Positions 13,267-20,889 of a stretch of 20,889 nt of DNA are shown here, piece by piece. Within the stretch, counting starts at the first letter, position 1, and every line of letters begins with the position of its first letter. The stretch is taken from the NCBI GenBank assembly GCA_900549375.1, contig URNY01000030.1, forward strand, positions 1-20,889. The letters are read 5' to 3'. The DNA comes from an uncultured Bacteroidales bacterium (lineage in GTDB: Bacteria; Bacteroidota; Bacteroidia; Bacteroidales; Muribaculaceae). The position numbers and the translations under genes are program-made. Under the pieces are notes generated by a model. That model saw nothing but the letters and a program-made list of their open reading frames with translations. It was not told where the DNA came from and made no database searches.

Positions 13267-13692
13267 ATGACTTATTTCGTTAACAAGGGCGGACGACCGC
13301 CGGTTGCCAACAAGTGCAGCCACTGCGTCAAAGTACGTTTTGACGACCTCGAATGGGATGAATTGTCCCGGATGATGGAAAGGGCAAACGCGACTGTTAA
13401 GGCCACTTTCATCAAGCAACTCATCTTCGGCAAGCCTTTCAGGGTTCTGACCACCGATAAATCGCTTGCTGTCTATTGCGCCAAACTATCCGAATTCTTC
13501 TGCCAGTACCGCACAATCGGGGTAAACTACAACCTCGTTGTGAAGGAGCTTCGCGCCAATTTCACCGAAAAGAAAGCAATGGCATCTCTCTACAAGCTGG
13601 AGAAAGCCACAATCGACATGATTGCCGTGATGACCGATGTCATGGCTCTGTCTGAGAAATTCGATGAACAATGGTCGCAAAAATCTCGATAG
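13267..13692 (+). CDS. mobA: MobA, relaxosome accessory DNA-binding protein
   Basis: Predicted 141-residue basic protein. The N-terminal part (VNKGGRPPVANKCSHCVKVR followed by FDDLEWDELSRMMERANATV) has the strand-helix-helix look of ribbon-helix-helix proteins, and the segment CQYRTIGVNYNLVVKELRAN resembles the IGxNxNQ signature of MobC-type relaxosome accessory proteins. Such proteins bind oriT and help the relaxase nick. The start is supported by the adjoining leader motif. The 3' end overlaps mobB by 22 bp in another frame, and the short 5' distance to the three-way-junction element fits an oriT-binding partner. In Bacteroides nomenclature this is the MobA position of the mobABC set. Confidence 0.85.
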   Translation: MTYFVNKGGRPPVANKCSHCVKVRFDDLEWDELSRMMERANATVKATFIKQLIFGKPFRVLTTDKSLAVYCAKLSEFFCQYRTIGVNYNLVVKELRANFTEKKAMASLYKLEKATIDMIAVMTDVMALSEKFDEQWSQKSR

Positions 13693-15017
13693 GATCGTCG
13701 CTGTACGGTGCATTGGCATATAATTCCGAGAAAATCAACAAGGAGGAAGGTCGTCTGTTGGGAGCCAACAAAATCATACTTCCCGCCGACGGGCAAATCG
13801 ACATCGGTCGTATTGCCGAAAATTTCAGAGAGTTCATGCCGATGATTGGTCGGACAAAGAAGCCGGTTCTTCATATCTCGCTCAATCCGCACCCGGATGA
13901 TAAGCTCACGGATCAGGATTTTGAAATCCTCGCCCGTGAATATCTGGAGAAACTTGGCTTCGGGGAGCAGCCTTTCATAATTTACAAGCACGAGGACATA
14001 GACCGGCACCATATCCATATAGTTACCGTCAATGTCAACGAGCAGGGCAAGCGGCTCAATCAGGACTTTCTTTTTCGGCGCAGCAAGAAGATTACCACCG
14101 AGTTGGAGGAAAAATACAATCTCCACAAGGCGCAGCGTGAGAAAATCACTCCCGATATGCCCATCCGTAAGGTTGATCCCTCCAGTGACATAAAGCGTCA
14201 GGTTGCCAACACCGTCAAAATGGTGGGTATGCGCTACAAGTTTCAGACACTCGGCGAGTATAACGCTGTTCTCTCCTTATATAATATAAGGTGTGAGCAG
14301 ACCGACGGCAGAGTCAACGGGCGCGAGTATCACGGTCTGGTGTATTTTGCCACTGACGACGAAGGCAAGGTTGTCGCCAATCCGTTCAAGGCTTCTCGCC
14401 TCGGCAAATTCGCAAGCAGGACGGCGATTGACAGCCGTTTCGAGAAGGCGAAGGACAAGATTGATGTCGCACCGACAAGGAGCAGGGTTGCTGATGTTCT
14501 TACCCGTGCCACCGATCAGGCAGATTTTACATCCAAACTGAAAGACTGCGGCATAGATGTTGTTTTCCGCTACACCGACGAAGGACGCATATACGGCGTT
14601 ACGTTCATCGACCACAACACCATGACCGTATTGAACGGTTCCAGACTCGGCAAACAGTTCTCGGCAAATGCCCTCAACGAGCGTTTCAACAATCCGCAAG
14701 CGCAACCGATCAACGATGTGCCGGTTCCCGATACTCTCGATATTGTACCGGAGCCGGAGCTTAACGCCGACACCCATTCGGATACGCAACCCCAGACTAC
14801 CGACACTCAGGCTTCGTCGGATGGGCAGCAACACACCGCAGGCAGCCAGCATCAATCGACCGTTACTCATTCTTCTGCCAACGATTACAGCGAAAGCGAC
14901 TTCACGCTTCCGGGCCTTGACCTGTTCCAGCAGGGACAGTCTTTCAGCCCCGACGAGGAAGAGTTCCGCCGCCGTATGCAGCGAAAGAAGAAGAAAGGGC
15001 GTCGCCCGAAATTTTAA
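13671..15017 (+). CDS. mobB: MobB, relaxase
   Basis: Predicted 448-residue relaxase (relaxase/mobilisation nuclease family) that would nick oriT and stay covalently bound to the transferred strand. Seen: the N-terminal SSLYGALAYNSEK with Tyr12 and Tyr17 as candidate catalytic tyrosines, HISLNPHPDDKLTDQD around residues 68-82, and the metal-binding motif DRHHIHIVTVNVN with His113, His114 and His116. After about residue 180 comes a family-typical second domain with REYHGLVYFATDDEGK and RIYGVTFIDHNTMTVLNGSR. Residues about 350-425 are a low-complexity Thr/Gln/Ser-rich linker, and the tail is strongly basic (RRRMQRKKKKGRRPKF), probably DNA-binding. Overlap with mobA suggests coupling; mobC follows after 21 bp. 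Confidence 0.95.
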   Translation: MVAKISIGSSLYGALAYNSEKINKEEGRLLGANKIILPADGQIDIGRIAENFREFMPMIGRTKKPVLHISLNPHPDDKLTDQDFEILAREYLEKLGFGEQPFIIYKHEDIDRHHIHIVTVNVNEQGKRLNQDFLFRRSKKITTELEEKYNLHKAQREKITPDMPIRKVDPSSDIKRQVANTVKMVGMRYKFQTLGEYNAVLSLYNIRCEQTDGRVNGREYHGLVYFATDDEGKVVANPFKASRLGKFASRTAIDSRFEKAKDKIDVAPTRSRVADVLTRATDQADFTSKLKDCGIDVVFRYTDEGRIYGVTFIDHNTMTVLNGSRLGKQFSANALNERFNNPQAQPINDVPVPDTLDIVPEPELNADTHSDTQPQTTDTQASSDGQQHTAGSQHQSTVTHSSANDYSESDFTLPGLDLFQQGQSFSPDEEEFRRRMQRKKKKGRRPKF

Positions 15018-15038
15018 TCCTTAATCCCACATTCTATT

Positions 15039-17039
15039 ATGAGCCAACAAGAGGACGACCTCAGAGCGTTGGCGAAGATCATGGACTTCCTGCGGGCAGT
15101 CAGTATAGTGCTGGTTGTCGCCAACCTTTACTGGTTCACCCGCGTGGAAACCGTGGACAGCGGCTGGTTCTACTCGACCGTCCACAAGATCTGCGCCAAC
15201 TTCAACCGCACCTGCGGTCTTTTCAACACCACCTTCAACGCCAAACTTTTCGCACTGCTGCTTCTCGGACTGTCGTGCTTCGGCACAAGAGGCGTAAGGA
15301 GCGAGAACATCTCATGGCGGCATATATGGGCGGCAATCGCCGCCGGTTTCGTGCTGTTCCTGCTGAACTGGTGGACACTCGACATGGGTATGTGCCACGC
15401 ATACATAATCACCACTGTTACGGGCTACATCTGCCTGATGATGGGCGGTATATGGGCGGGGCGTATGCTGAAGAACAACATGATGGACGACCGTTTCAAC
15501 GACGAGAATGAGAGCTTCATGCAGGAAACAGAGCTTATGGACAACGAGTATTCCATAAACCTGCCCACCAGATTCTACTTCGAGAAGAAATGGCACAAGG
15601 GCTGGATAAATGTCGTCAACCCGTTCCGCGCCACAATCGTGCTTGGCACACCCGGTTCCGGCAAGTCCTACGCCGTCATCAACTCCTTCATCAAACAGAT
15701 GATAGAGAAAGGTTACAGCGGCTATATCTATGATTTCAAAAGCCCGGATCTGAGCGAGATAGCCTACAACCACCTGCTGACGCACAAGGACGGATACGGC
15801 AAAGTCAAACCGAAATTCTACATGATAAATTTCGACGACCCGGAACGGAGCCACCGGTGTAACCCCATACACCCTGATTTCATGACCGATATTGCCGACG
15901 CATACGAGAGCGCATATACTATAATGCTCAATCTCAACAAGTCATGGGTGAGCAAGCAGGGCGATTTCTTTGTGGAGTCCCCGATTGTGCTGTTCGCGGC
16001 TATAATCTGGTATCTCCGTATTTACAAGAACGGTATTTACTGCACCTTCCCTCATGCCATCGAGTTGCTCAACCGCCGTTATGAAGATTTGTTCCCCATA
16101 CTCACGAGCTACCCGGAGCTGGAAAACTACCTTTCCCCGTTCATGGATGCTTGGCTCGGAGGGGCTGCGGAGCAGCTCATGGGGCAGATAGCGTCGGCGA
16201 AAATCCCGCTTTCGAGGATGATTTCACCGCAGCTCTATTGGGTAATGACCGGCGACGATTTCACGCTCGACATCAATAACCCGAAAGAGCCGAAAATCCT
16301 GTGCGTGGGCAACAACCCAGACCGTCAGAACATCTACGGCGCGGCACTCGGACTGTATAACTCACGCATCGTCAAAATCATAAACAAGAAAGGGATGCTC
16401 AAAAGCGGGGTTATCATAGATGAATTGCCCACTATATATTTCAAGGGCCTCGACCAACTGATTGCCACCGCCCGAAGCAACCGTGTCGCCGTCTGCCTCG
16501 GCTTTCAGGACTTCTCCCAGCTCAAACGAGATTATGGTGACAAGGAGGCGGCCGTGGTGATGAACACCGTCGGTAACATCTTCTCCGGGCAGGTCGTAGG
16601 CGAAACCGCCAAGACACTCTCCGAGCGGTTCGGCAAGGTTCTCCAGAAACGGCAGTCAATATCCATCAACCGTCAGGATGTGAGCCACTCCATCAACACG
16701 CAGATGGACAGTCTTATCCCGCCGAGCAAGATTTCAACTCTGACACAGGGAATGTTCGTCGGCGCGGTCTGCGACAACATCAACGAGCGCATAGACCAGA
16801 AAATATTTCATGCAGAGATTGTCATAGACAGCACCAAAGTTAAGGCCGAGACATCGAGATACAAGCCTATACCCGTACTGACCGATTTCAAGGACGACAC
16901 ACCCGACAAGTCACGCATGAAGGCTGTAATACAGCGCAACTACGAGCAGGTGAAAGCCGATGTGATCCAAATCATCGCCGACGAGAAAGAACGCATAATG
17001 TCAGACCCGGCACTACAACACCTGTTCGCCCCAAAGTAA
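15039..17039 (+). CDS. mobC: MobC, VirD4/TraG-type coupling protein
   Basis: Predicted 666-residue type IV coupling protein, which brings the relaxase-DNA complex to the channel. The N-terminus has four hydrophobic segments at about residues 18-33, 68-80, 95-112 and 120-142. The cytosolic ATPase follows: Walker A GTPGSGKS at residues 203-210, GYSGYIYDFKSPDLSEIAYN, and Walker B in SGVIIDELPTIYFKGLDQL followed by VAVCLGFQDFSQLKRDYGDK. The size and order match MobC of Bacteroides conjugative transposons. It must not be confused with the tra-operon traG, which is the VirB4-type ATPase. It is part of the mobA-mobB-mobC run, with a 21-bp gap after mobB. Confidence 0.96.
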   Translation: MSQQEDDLRALAKIMDFLRAVSIVLVVANLYWFTRVETVDSGWFYSTVHKICANFNRTCGLFNTTFNAKLFALLLLGLSCFGTRGVRSENISWRHIWAAIAAGFVLFLLNWWTLDMGMCHAYIITTVTGYICLMMGGIWAGRMLKNNMMDDRFNDENESFMQETELMDNEYSINLPTRFYFEKKWHKGWINVVNPFRATIVLGTPGSGKSYAVINSFIKQMIEKGYSGYIYDFKSPDLSEIAYNHLLTHKDGYGKVKPKFYMINFDDPERSHRCNPIHPDFMTDIADAYESAYTIMLNLNKSWVSKQGDFFVESPIVLFAAIIWYLRIYKNGIYCTFPHAIELLNRRYEDLFPILTSYPELENYLSPFMDAWLGGAAEQLMGQIASAKIPLSRMISPQLYWVMTGDDFTLDINNPKEPKILCVGNNPDRQNIYGAALGLYNSRIVKIINKKGMLKSGVIIDELPTIYFKGLDQLIATARSNRVAVCLGFQDFSQLKRDYGDKEAAVVMNTVGNIFSGQVVGETAKTLSERFGKVLQKRQSISINRQDVSHSINTQMDSLIPPSKISTLTQGMFVGAVCDNINERIDQKIFHAEIVIDSTKVKAETSRYKPIPVLTDFKDDTPDKSRMKAVIQRNYEQVKADVIQIIADEKERIMSDPALQHLFAPK

Positions 17040-17044
17040 TCACA

Positions 17045-17065
17045 AACCACTAAATATCCACAATC
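17045..17065 (+). promoter_or_regulatory. Recurring leader motif upstream of the DUF1896-like gene
   Basis: AACCACTAAATATCCACAATC runs directly into the ATG at 17066. It shares the CCACT plus ATCCACAATC pattern with the traE leader on the opposite strand. No promoter consensus is seen in the 26-bp gap after mobC, so the gene is probably read from the mob transcript. Confidence 0.5.
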
Positions 17066-17521
17066 ATGTTAGAACTTGACCGAAGTCTTACTGACTTCAA
17101 TTACTACTATTTCTATTTGTTGCAGTATCTCCAGCTCAACAAATATCAGGTTGACCCTGACCATCCCCAGATTATTTCCAACTCTATCGCCGCACTCGAT
17201 GCCTTTGAAAATGCGCGGCGCAACGGTGCCAATGTGCCTATGGCTGAGGCAGAGGCCATATTCGTGCTTTTCTCCAATATCGGAGAATCGGAGTATAACA
17301 CGGTATCGGAACTTATCCTTGAGAATTTCGGAGACTCCATCGACCTTGACAGTGAAATAGCTGTCGAATACTGGACAAATCAGGTTATGACGGATATTCC
17401 CGACCTGTTCGACGGTGTTGACCGAATGGCAATAGGCGTTGACGCCCTTGACCTCGAATTGATGGAAACCGAGATTGTAGGCAAAATCGTAATCTATCTT
17501 TCTGACAATGGCCTACAATAA
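17066..17521 (+). CDS. DUF1896-like protein
   Basis: Predicted 151-residue acidic soluble protein. The pattern FYLLQYLQLNKYQVDPDHPQ, then FENARRNGANVPMAEAEAIF, then SEYNTVSELILENFGDSI and a C-terminal ALDLELMETEIVGKIVIYL helix resembles DUF1896 proteins, which accompany the giant methylase/helicase genes of Bacteroides elements (by recall). No catalytic residues are evident. Its last 14 bp overlap the start of the next gene in a different frame, so the two are probably co-translated and may act together, for example as an inhibitor, chaperone or regulator of the large protein. Confidence 0.72.
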   Translation: MLELDRSLTDFNYYYFYLLQYLQLNKYQVDPDHPQIISNSIAALDAFENARRNGANVPMAEAEAIFVLFSNIGESEYNTVSELILENFGDSIDLDSEIAVEYWTNQVMTDIPDLFDGVDRMAIGVDALDLELMETEIVGKIVIYLSDNGLQ

Positions 17522-20500
17522 GTTACAGACCATGCGCGACAACATCGAGGCGATTAGGATGGCTTTTCGTCTTGGTGTGGCCGGGCGTGGAGCGCAGACC
17601 GCTGATGAAATAGCGGTGTTGCGCAAGTATGCCGGATTTGGAGGTCTGAAATGTATCCTCAACGACGCCAATGAGTTGGCTGATGCCGCTAAATGGAGCA
17701 AATCGGACATTGAGCTGTTTGCACCGATGGTGGAACTGCGTCGCCTTATCCATGACTATTCCAAAGATGATAAGGAGTTTGCCAGATATATGGATTCACT
17801 AAAAGCCTCGGTGCTGACGGCGTTCTATACCGACAACCGCATAGTTGATGCAATCTCCGACTCTTTGAAATATTCCGGCGTCGAAGTGAAAAGTTTTCTG
17901 GAACCTTCTGCCGGACAAGGTGCCTTCATCGACTCATTCCTGCGAAATAACCGTTATCCCGGCGCGGAGGTGTTGGCGTACGAGAAAGATTTGCTCACGG
18001 GTAAAATTCTTTCGGCTCTGCATCCGTCTATTCTTACACGCATAGGGGGCTTCGAGAAGATAGAGAGCGACTTCAACGGCTATTTCGATGTCGCTGCCTC
18101 CAATGTCCCCTTCGGAGATTTTGCTGTCGCAGACCCGGCGTATGCCGTGAGCAAGGATATTGCCTACCGTCAGGCAACCAAGACTATCCACAACTACTTC
18201 TTCCTCAAAGCACTTGATCAAGTGCGCGAGGGAGGTTTGGTTGCATTCATTGCATCGCAAGGTGTAATGAACGCCGGCAGTCCTTTCATCAGGATGGAAC
18301 TTGTGAAGCGTGCCGACCTTGTGGCGGCGTTGCGTCTGCCAAACAACACGTTCAGCGAGAACGCCGGAACAGATGCCGGATCCGACTTGATTATTCTCCA
18401 GAAACATACGGGAAAGAAAGCGTTGTCGTCAGATGAGGAGTTCTTCATCCAGTCGGTCGTTGACCGTGGTACGAAGGTACCGGGAAACAAATTCTTTCAG
18501 GCGTTTCCCCAGAATGTTATATGCACCGATGCCAAAGTGGGTACGGATCCTTTCGGCAAACCCGCTATCATCTACAAGCATGAGGGTGGAGTCGATGGCA
18601 TAGCAGATGACTTGCGCAAGGCACTCGATGAGTCTTTACACCTGCGTTTGAATCTGGAACTTTATAATTCCAACGGTATCAAACCGCCTACGCCTGATCC
18701 TGTCAAGCCAACACCGACACCCGAAGTCAAGCCGGAACCTCCGAAACAAAAGCCTATCACCGAGAAGATTGAGCAGAAGAACGAGCCTTTGCTCAAACAG
18801 TATCAGGAGATGAAGAAGAAACATCCCGATGCTATTCTGATGTTCCGTGTCGGAGATTTCTACGAGATTTTCGGCAAAGACGCCGTTGAAGCGTCGGAAA
18901 TATTGGGTATTACCCTGACACGCCGCCAAAGCGGTATTGACAGCAGAATCGAGTTGGCAGGCTTCCCTCACCATGCGCTCGACACCTATCTGCCCAAACT
19001 TGTGCGGGCAGGTAATCGTGTGGCTATCTGCGAGCAGCTGGAAGACCCGAAACTGAGACGGACTCCACAGCAGAAGGTTGTCGAAACTGTTACGCCCAAC
19101 CAGCGTCCGAAGGCGGAGTCAAAGCCCGTGGAGCCTCCAAAGCTGACACCGACGGCAGTGGGAACTCCAAAGGTTGAGCCTAAGCCTGAACCTGCCAAAG
19201 AGATAGAGACTGACGGCAGTCCTGATTATTCCGACAATCCCGATCCTCGTCTTTTCGCCTACAATCTGTTCGGGGAACTGGAGCCGATAGGCAAACCCCG
19301 CCGTCAGCCCAAACCGGCTGAAGATGCTCCCAAACCGAAGCCAAGTGCCGGGGTCAAAGACATTCCCGTTAAAAAATTCCGACCGCTGACTGAAAAGGAA
19401 CTGAAATTTTACGGCTCGCTTAATTGGGATGACAATCCTCCCATCAACGGTTTCTATGAAACAATGATGTCGATTGCCCACCGTCAGATGGAGGAAATGC
19501 GTCTGGAGCAGGAATCGCAGAAAGCGGCAGAGGCAGCGGGTATCGCTCCCGGAGAAACATACATCGAAAAGACCGAAGGCGATTTCATACCCGGCGGCCG
19601 GCCCCGTCAGCCGAAAGTCACGGCAATACCTATCGAGCCGAAAGCCCCGGAGCGCGATATGTCGCCCCGTCCTTTCTCGGAGGACATTCAGTTCTTCCAC
19701 CATAACGGTTCTATGGTCGTCGATGGCGGTCAGCTCGGTTTCCTGTCCGATATGCGCAAGAACGGAGCCACCTTCACACCTCTGGCAGTCAAGCCGGAGC
19801 AGGAAAAACGCGCCATGCTGTATGTAACCCTCTCGGAAACATATCAGAAGCTCTATAACTATGAGGCGGAGACGCATGAAGCGTCGGAACATCTGCGCGA
19901 ACATCTCAACCAGTATTACGATGAGTTTGTGGAGCGTTACGGCAACCTCAACGAGAAGCAGAACGCCAAGTTCATCCTTATGGACGCCAATGGTCGTGAC
20001 GCACTGGCTTTGGAGCGCGGTGAGAACGGTCAGTTTGTCAAGGCTGACATCTTCGACCATCCCGTTTCATTCTCTCTTAACGAGGTTACTTCGGTCGATA
20101 CTCCTATGGAGGCACTCACAGCTTCGCTCAACAAATACGGCGAGGTCAATCTCGAATATATGTCGTCATTGGTGGATATGGACGAGGAAACCCTTACCCA
20201 GAATCTCGAAGGACACATATATTATAATCCTCTCGTGGAGAACTACGAGATAAAAGACCGCTTCATCGCAGGTAATGTCGTTGCTAAAGCTGAACAAATC
20301 AGGGCGTGGATTGAGCGTGAGGAAGAACGGATAAAGGACTTCCCCGGTTATGACGGGATTGAACCGTTTATAGCTCTGTCTAAAGATTCCCTCAAAGTTC
20401 TGGAGGAAGCGCGGCCCCGTCGCATCGGGTTTGATGAACTGGACTTCAATTTCGGCGAAAGGTGGATACCGACCGGGATATACTCAGCCTACATGAGCCA

Positions 20501-20889
20501 TCTCTATGAAACCGACATAAGGATTGCCTATTCATCCTCGATGGACGAGTATTCATGTGACGCTTCCCGCAAGAACATGAAAATCTGGGAGGAATTTTGT
20601 GTCAGGGGTTACTACCGGGTCTATGACGGCATGAGCCTTCTGAAACACGCCCTTCACAATACCGTGCCTGACATAAAGAAATCAATCGGCAAGGATGATG
20701 ACGGACACGACATAAAGGTGCCGGACAACGAGGCGATACAGCTTGCCAATACAAAGATTGACGAGATAAGAAATGGCTTCTCGGAGTGGCTGGAAGCACA
20801 GAGCCCTGAGTTCAAAGAAAAACTCGTTGACCTCTATAACGACAAGTTCAACTGTTTCGTGCGTCCGCAGTATGACGGAAGCCATCAGA
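17508..20889 (+). CDS. Giant N6-methylase-like protein with MutS domain I, truncated by the window
   Basis: The frame from ATG 17508 is open for 1127 codons to the right edge. Residues 1-90 are helical (LRKYAGFGGLK). The SAM-binding motif I is FLEPSAGQGAFIDSFL (residues 130-145) and the catalytic motif IV position reads NVPF (199-202) in place of the usual NPPF/Y. After a Pro-rich linker (about 385-415), residues 427-514 are a MutS mismatch-recognition domain with the intact GDFYEIF box (Phe451, Glu453) and LAGFPHHALDTYLPKLVRAG. A second Pro-rich linker follows, then an alpha-rich region ending FNCFVRPQYDGSHQ. Relatives (BmhA-type in CTn341, by recall) continue into an SNF2-like helicase, expected past the window. 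A role in protecting or processing the element's DNA is inference. Confidence 0.88.
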   Translation, partial: MAYNKLQTMRDNIEAIRMAFRLGVAGRGAQTADEIAVLRKYAGFGGLKCILNDANELADAAKWSKSDIELFAPMVELRRLIHDYSKDDKEFARYMDSLKASVLTAFYTDNRIVDAISDSLKYSGVEVKSFLEPSAGQGAFIDSFLRNNRYPGAEVLAYEKDLLTGKILSALHPSILTRIGGFEKIESDFNGYFDVAASNVPFGDFAVADPAYAVSKDIAYRQATKTIHNYFFLKALDQVREGGLVAFIASQGVMNAGSPFIRMELVKRADLVAALRLPNNTFSENAGTDAGSDLIILQKHTGKKALSSDEEFFIQSVVDRGTKVPGNKFFQAFPQNVICTDAKVGTDPFGKPAIIYKHEGGVDGIADDLRKALDESLHLRLNLELYNSNGIKPPTPDPVKPTPTPEVKPEPPKQKPITEKIEQKNEPLLKQYQEMKKKHPDAILMFRVGDFYEIFGKDAVEASEILGITLTRRQSGIDSRIELAGFPHHALDTYLPKLVRAGNRVAICEQLEDPKLRRTPQQKVVETVTPNQRPKAESKPVEPPKLTPTAVGTPKVEPKPEPAKEIETDGSPDYSDNPDPRLFAYNLFGELEPIGKPRRQPKPAEDAPKPKPSAGVKDIPVKKFRPLTEKELKFYGSLNWDDNPPINGFYETMMSIAHRQMEEMRLEQESQKAAEAAGIAPGETYIEKTEGDFIPGGRPRQPKVTAIPIEPKAPERDMSPRPFSEDIQFFHHNGSMVVDGGQLGFLSDMRKNGATFTPLAVKPEQEKRAMLYVTLSETYQKLYNYEAETHEASEHLREHLNQYYDEFVERYGNLNEKQNAKFILMDANGRDALALERGENGQFVKADIFDHPVSFSLNEVTSVDTPMEALTASLNKYGEVNLEYMSSLVDMDEETLTQNLEGHIYYNPLVENYEIKDRFIAGNVVAKAEQIRAWIEREEERIKDFPGYDGIEPFIALSKDSLKVLEEARPRRIGFDELDFNFGERWIPTGIYSAYMSHLYETDIRIAYSSSMDEYSCDASRKNMKIWEEFCVRGYYRVYDGMSLLKHALHNTVPDIKKSIGKDDDGHDIKVPDNEAIQLANTKIDEIRNGFSEWLEAQSPEFKEKLVDLYNDKFNCFVRPQYDGSHQ

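Larger units (their letters stand above)
1..20889. mobile_element. Interior of a Bacteroidota conjugative transposon (ICE), CTnDOT/CTn341-like
   Basis: The whole window is one conjugation module: a minus-strand tra operon (traA to traN) and a plus-strand mob operon diverging from a noncoding control region near 12.2-13.3 kb. Seen directly: a VirB4-like ATPase, a relaxase with an HxH motif, a VirD4-like ATPase, a ParA-like ATPase and membrane proteins in the order known for Bacteroides conjugative transposons. Neither attachment ends, integrase, excision genes, rte regulators nor resistance cargo are inside the window, so the element extends past both edges. The family assignment is by recall of protein signatures and synteny, not by search. 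Confidence 0.93.

Noticed and set aside
18636..20060. Long minus-strand frames (e.g. 19119-20060) opposite the giant methylase gene
   Set aside because: The plus-strand frame carries clear methylase and MutS motifs and is open throughout; the antisense proteins are low-complexity shadows.

Overview
The window is the interior of a Bacteroidota integrative conjugative element (conjugative transposon) of the CTnDOT/CTn341 type, with neither end present. The identification rests on gene order, protein signatures recognised by eye and the two-arm layout. No database search was run. Weak Shine-Dalgarno signals, A/T-rich leaders and the gene families all suit a gut Bacteroidales host. The GC-rich left half recalls Alistipes-like DNA and the roughly 50% GC right half recalls Bacteroides or Muribaculaceae DNA; these taxon names are guesses.

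Layout: positions 53-12189 carry a minus-strand transfer operon read right to left: traA (ParA-like), two small DUF3408-like proteins, traD, traE, traF, traG (VirB4-type ATPase), two adjacent DUF3876-like proteins, an unrecognised 360-residue soluble protein, then traI, traJ, traK, traL, traM and traN. Many genes abut or overlap by a few bases. TraO, TraP and TraQ would lie left of position 1.

Positions 12190-13266 are a roughly 1.08 kb divergent control region without a convincing protein gene. It holds four exact-phase 10-bp direct repeats (12811-12850), a weak Bacteroidota-type promoter candidate, a compact element that folds on paper into a perfect three-way junction (13102-13177, candidate oriT or structured RNA), and copies of a leader motif found just before several start codons of the element.

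Positions 13267-20889 run on the plus strand: mobA (relaxosome accessory), mobB (relaxase), mobC (VirD4-type coupling protein), a DUF1896-like protein, and the first 1127 codons of a giant protein that joins an N6-adenine-methylase-like domain to a MutS mismatch-recognition domain and runs off the right edge.

How the parts work together: MobA and MobB would process oriT, MobC would hand the relaxase-DNA complex to the channel, and TraE-TraN would build and power that channel. The methylase-like giant probably acts in the recipient or donor on the element's DNA, but this is inference. The most notable observations are the three-way-junction element, the methylase-MutS fusion, the repeated leader motif and a sharp base-composition change inside traG near 6935, which suggests a mosaic origin.
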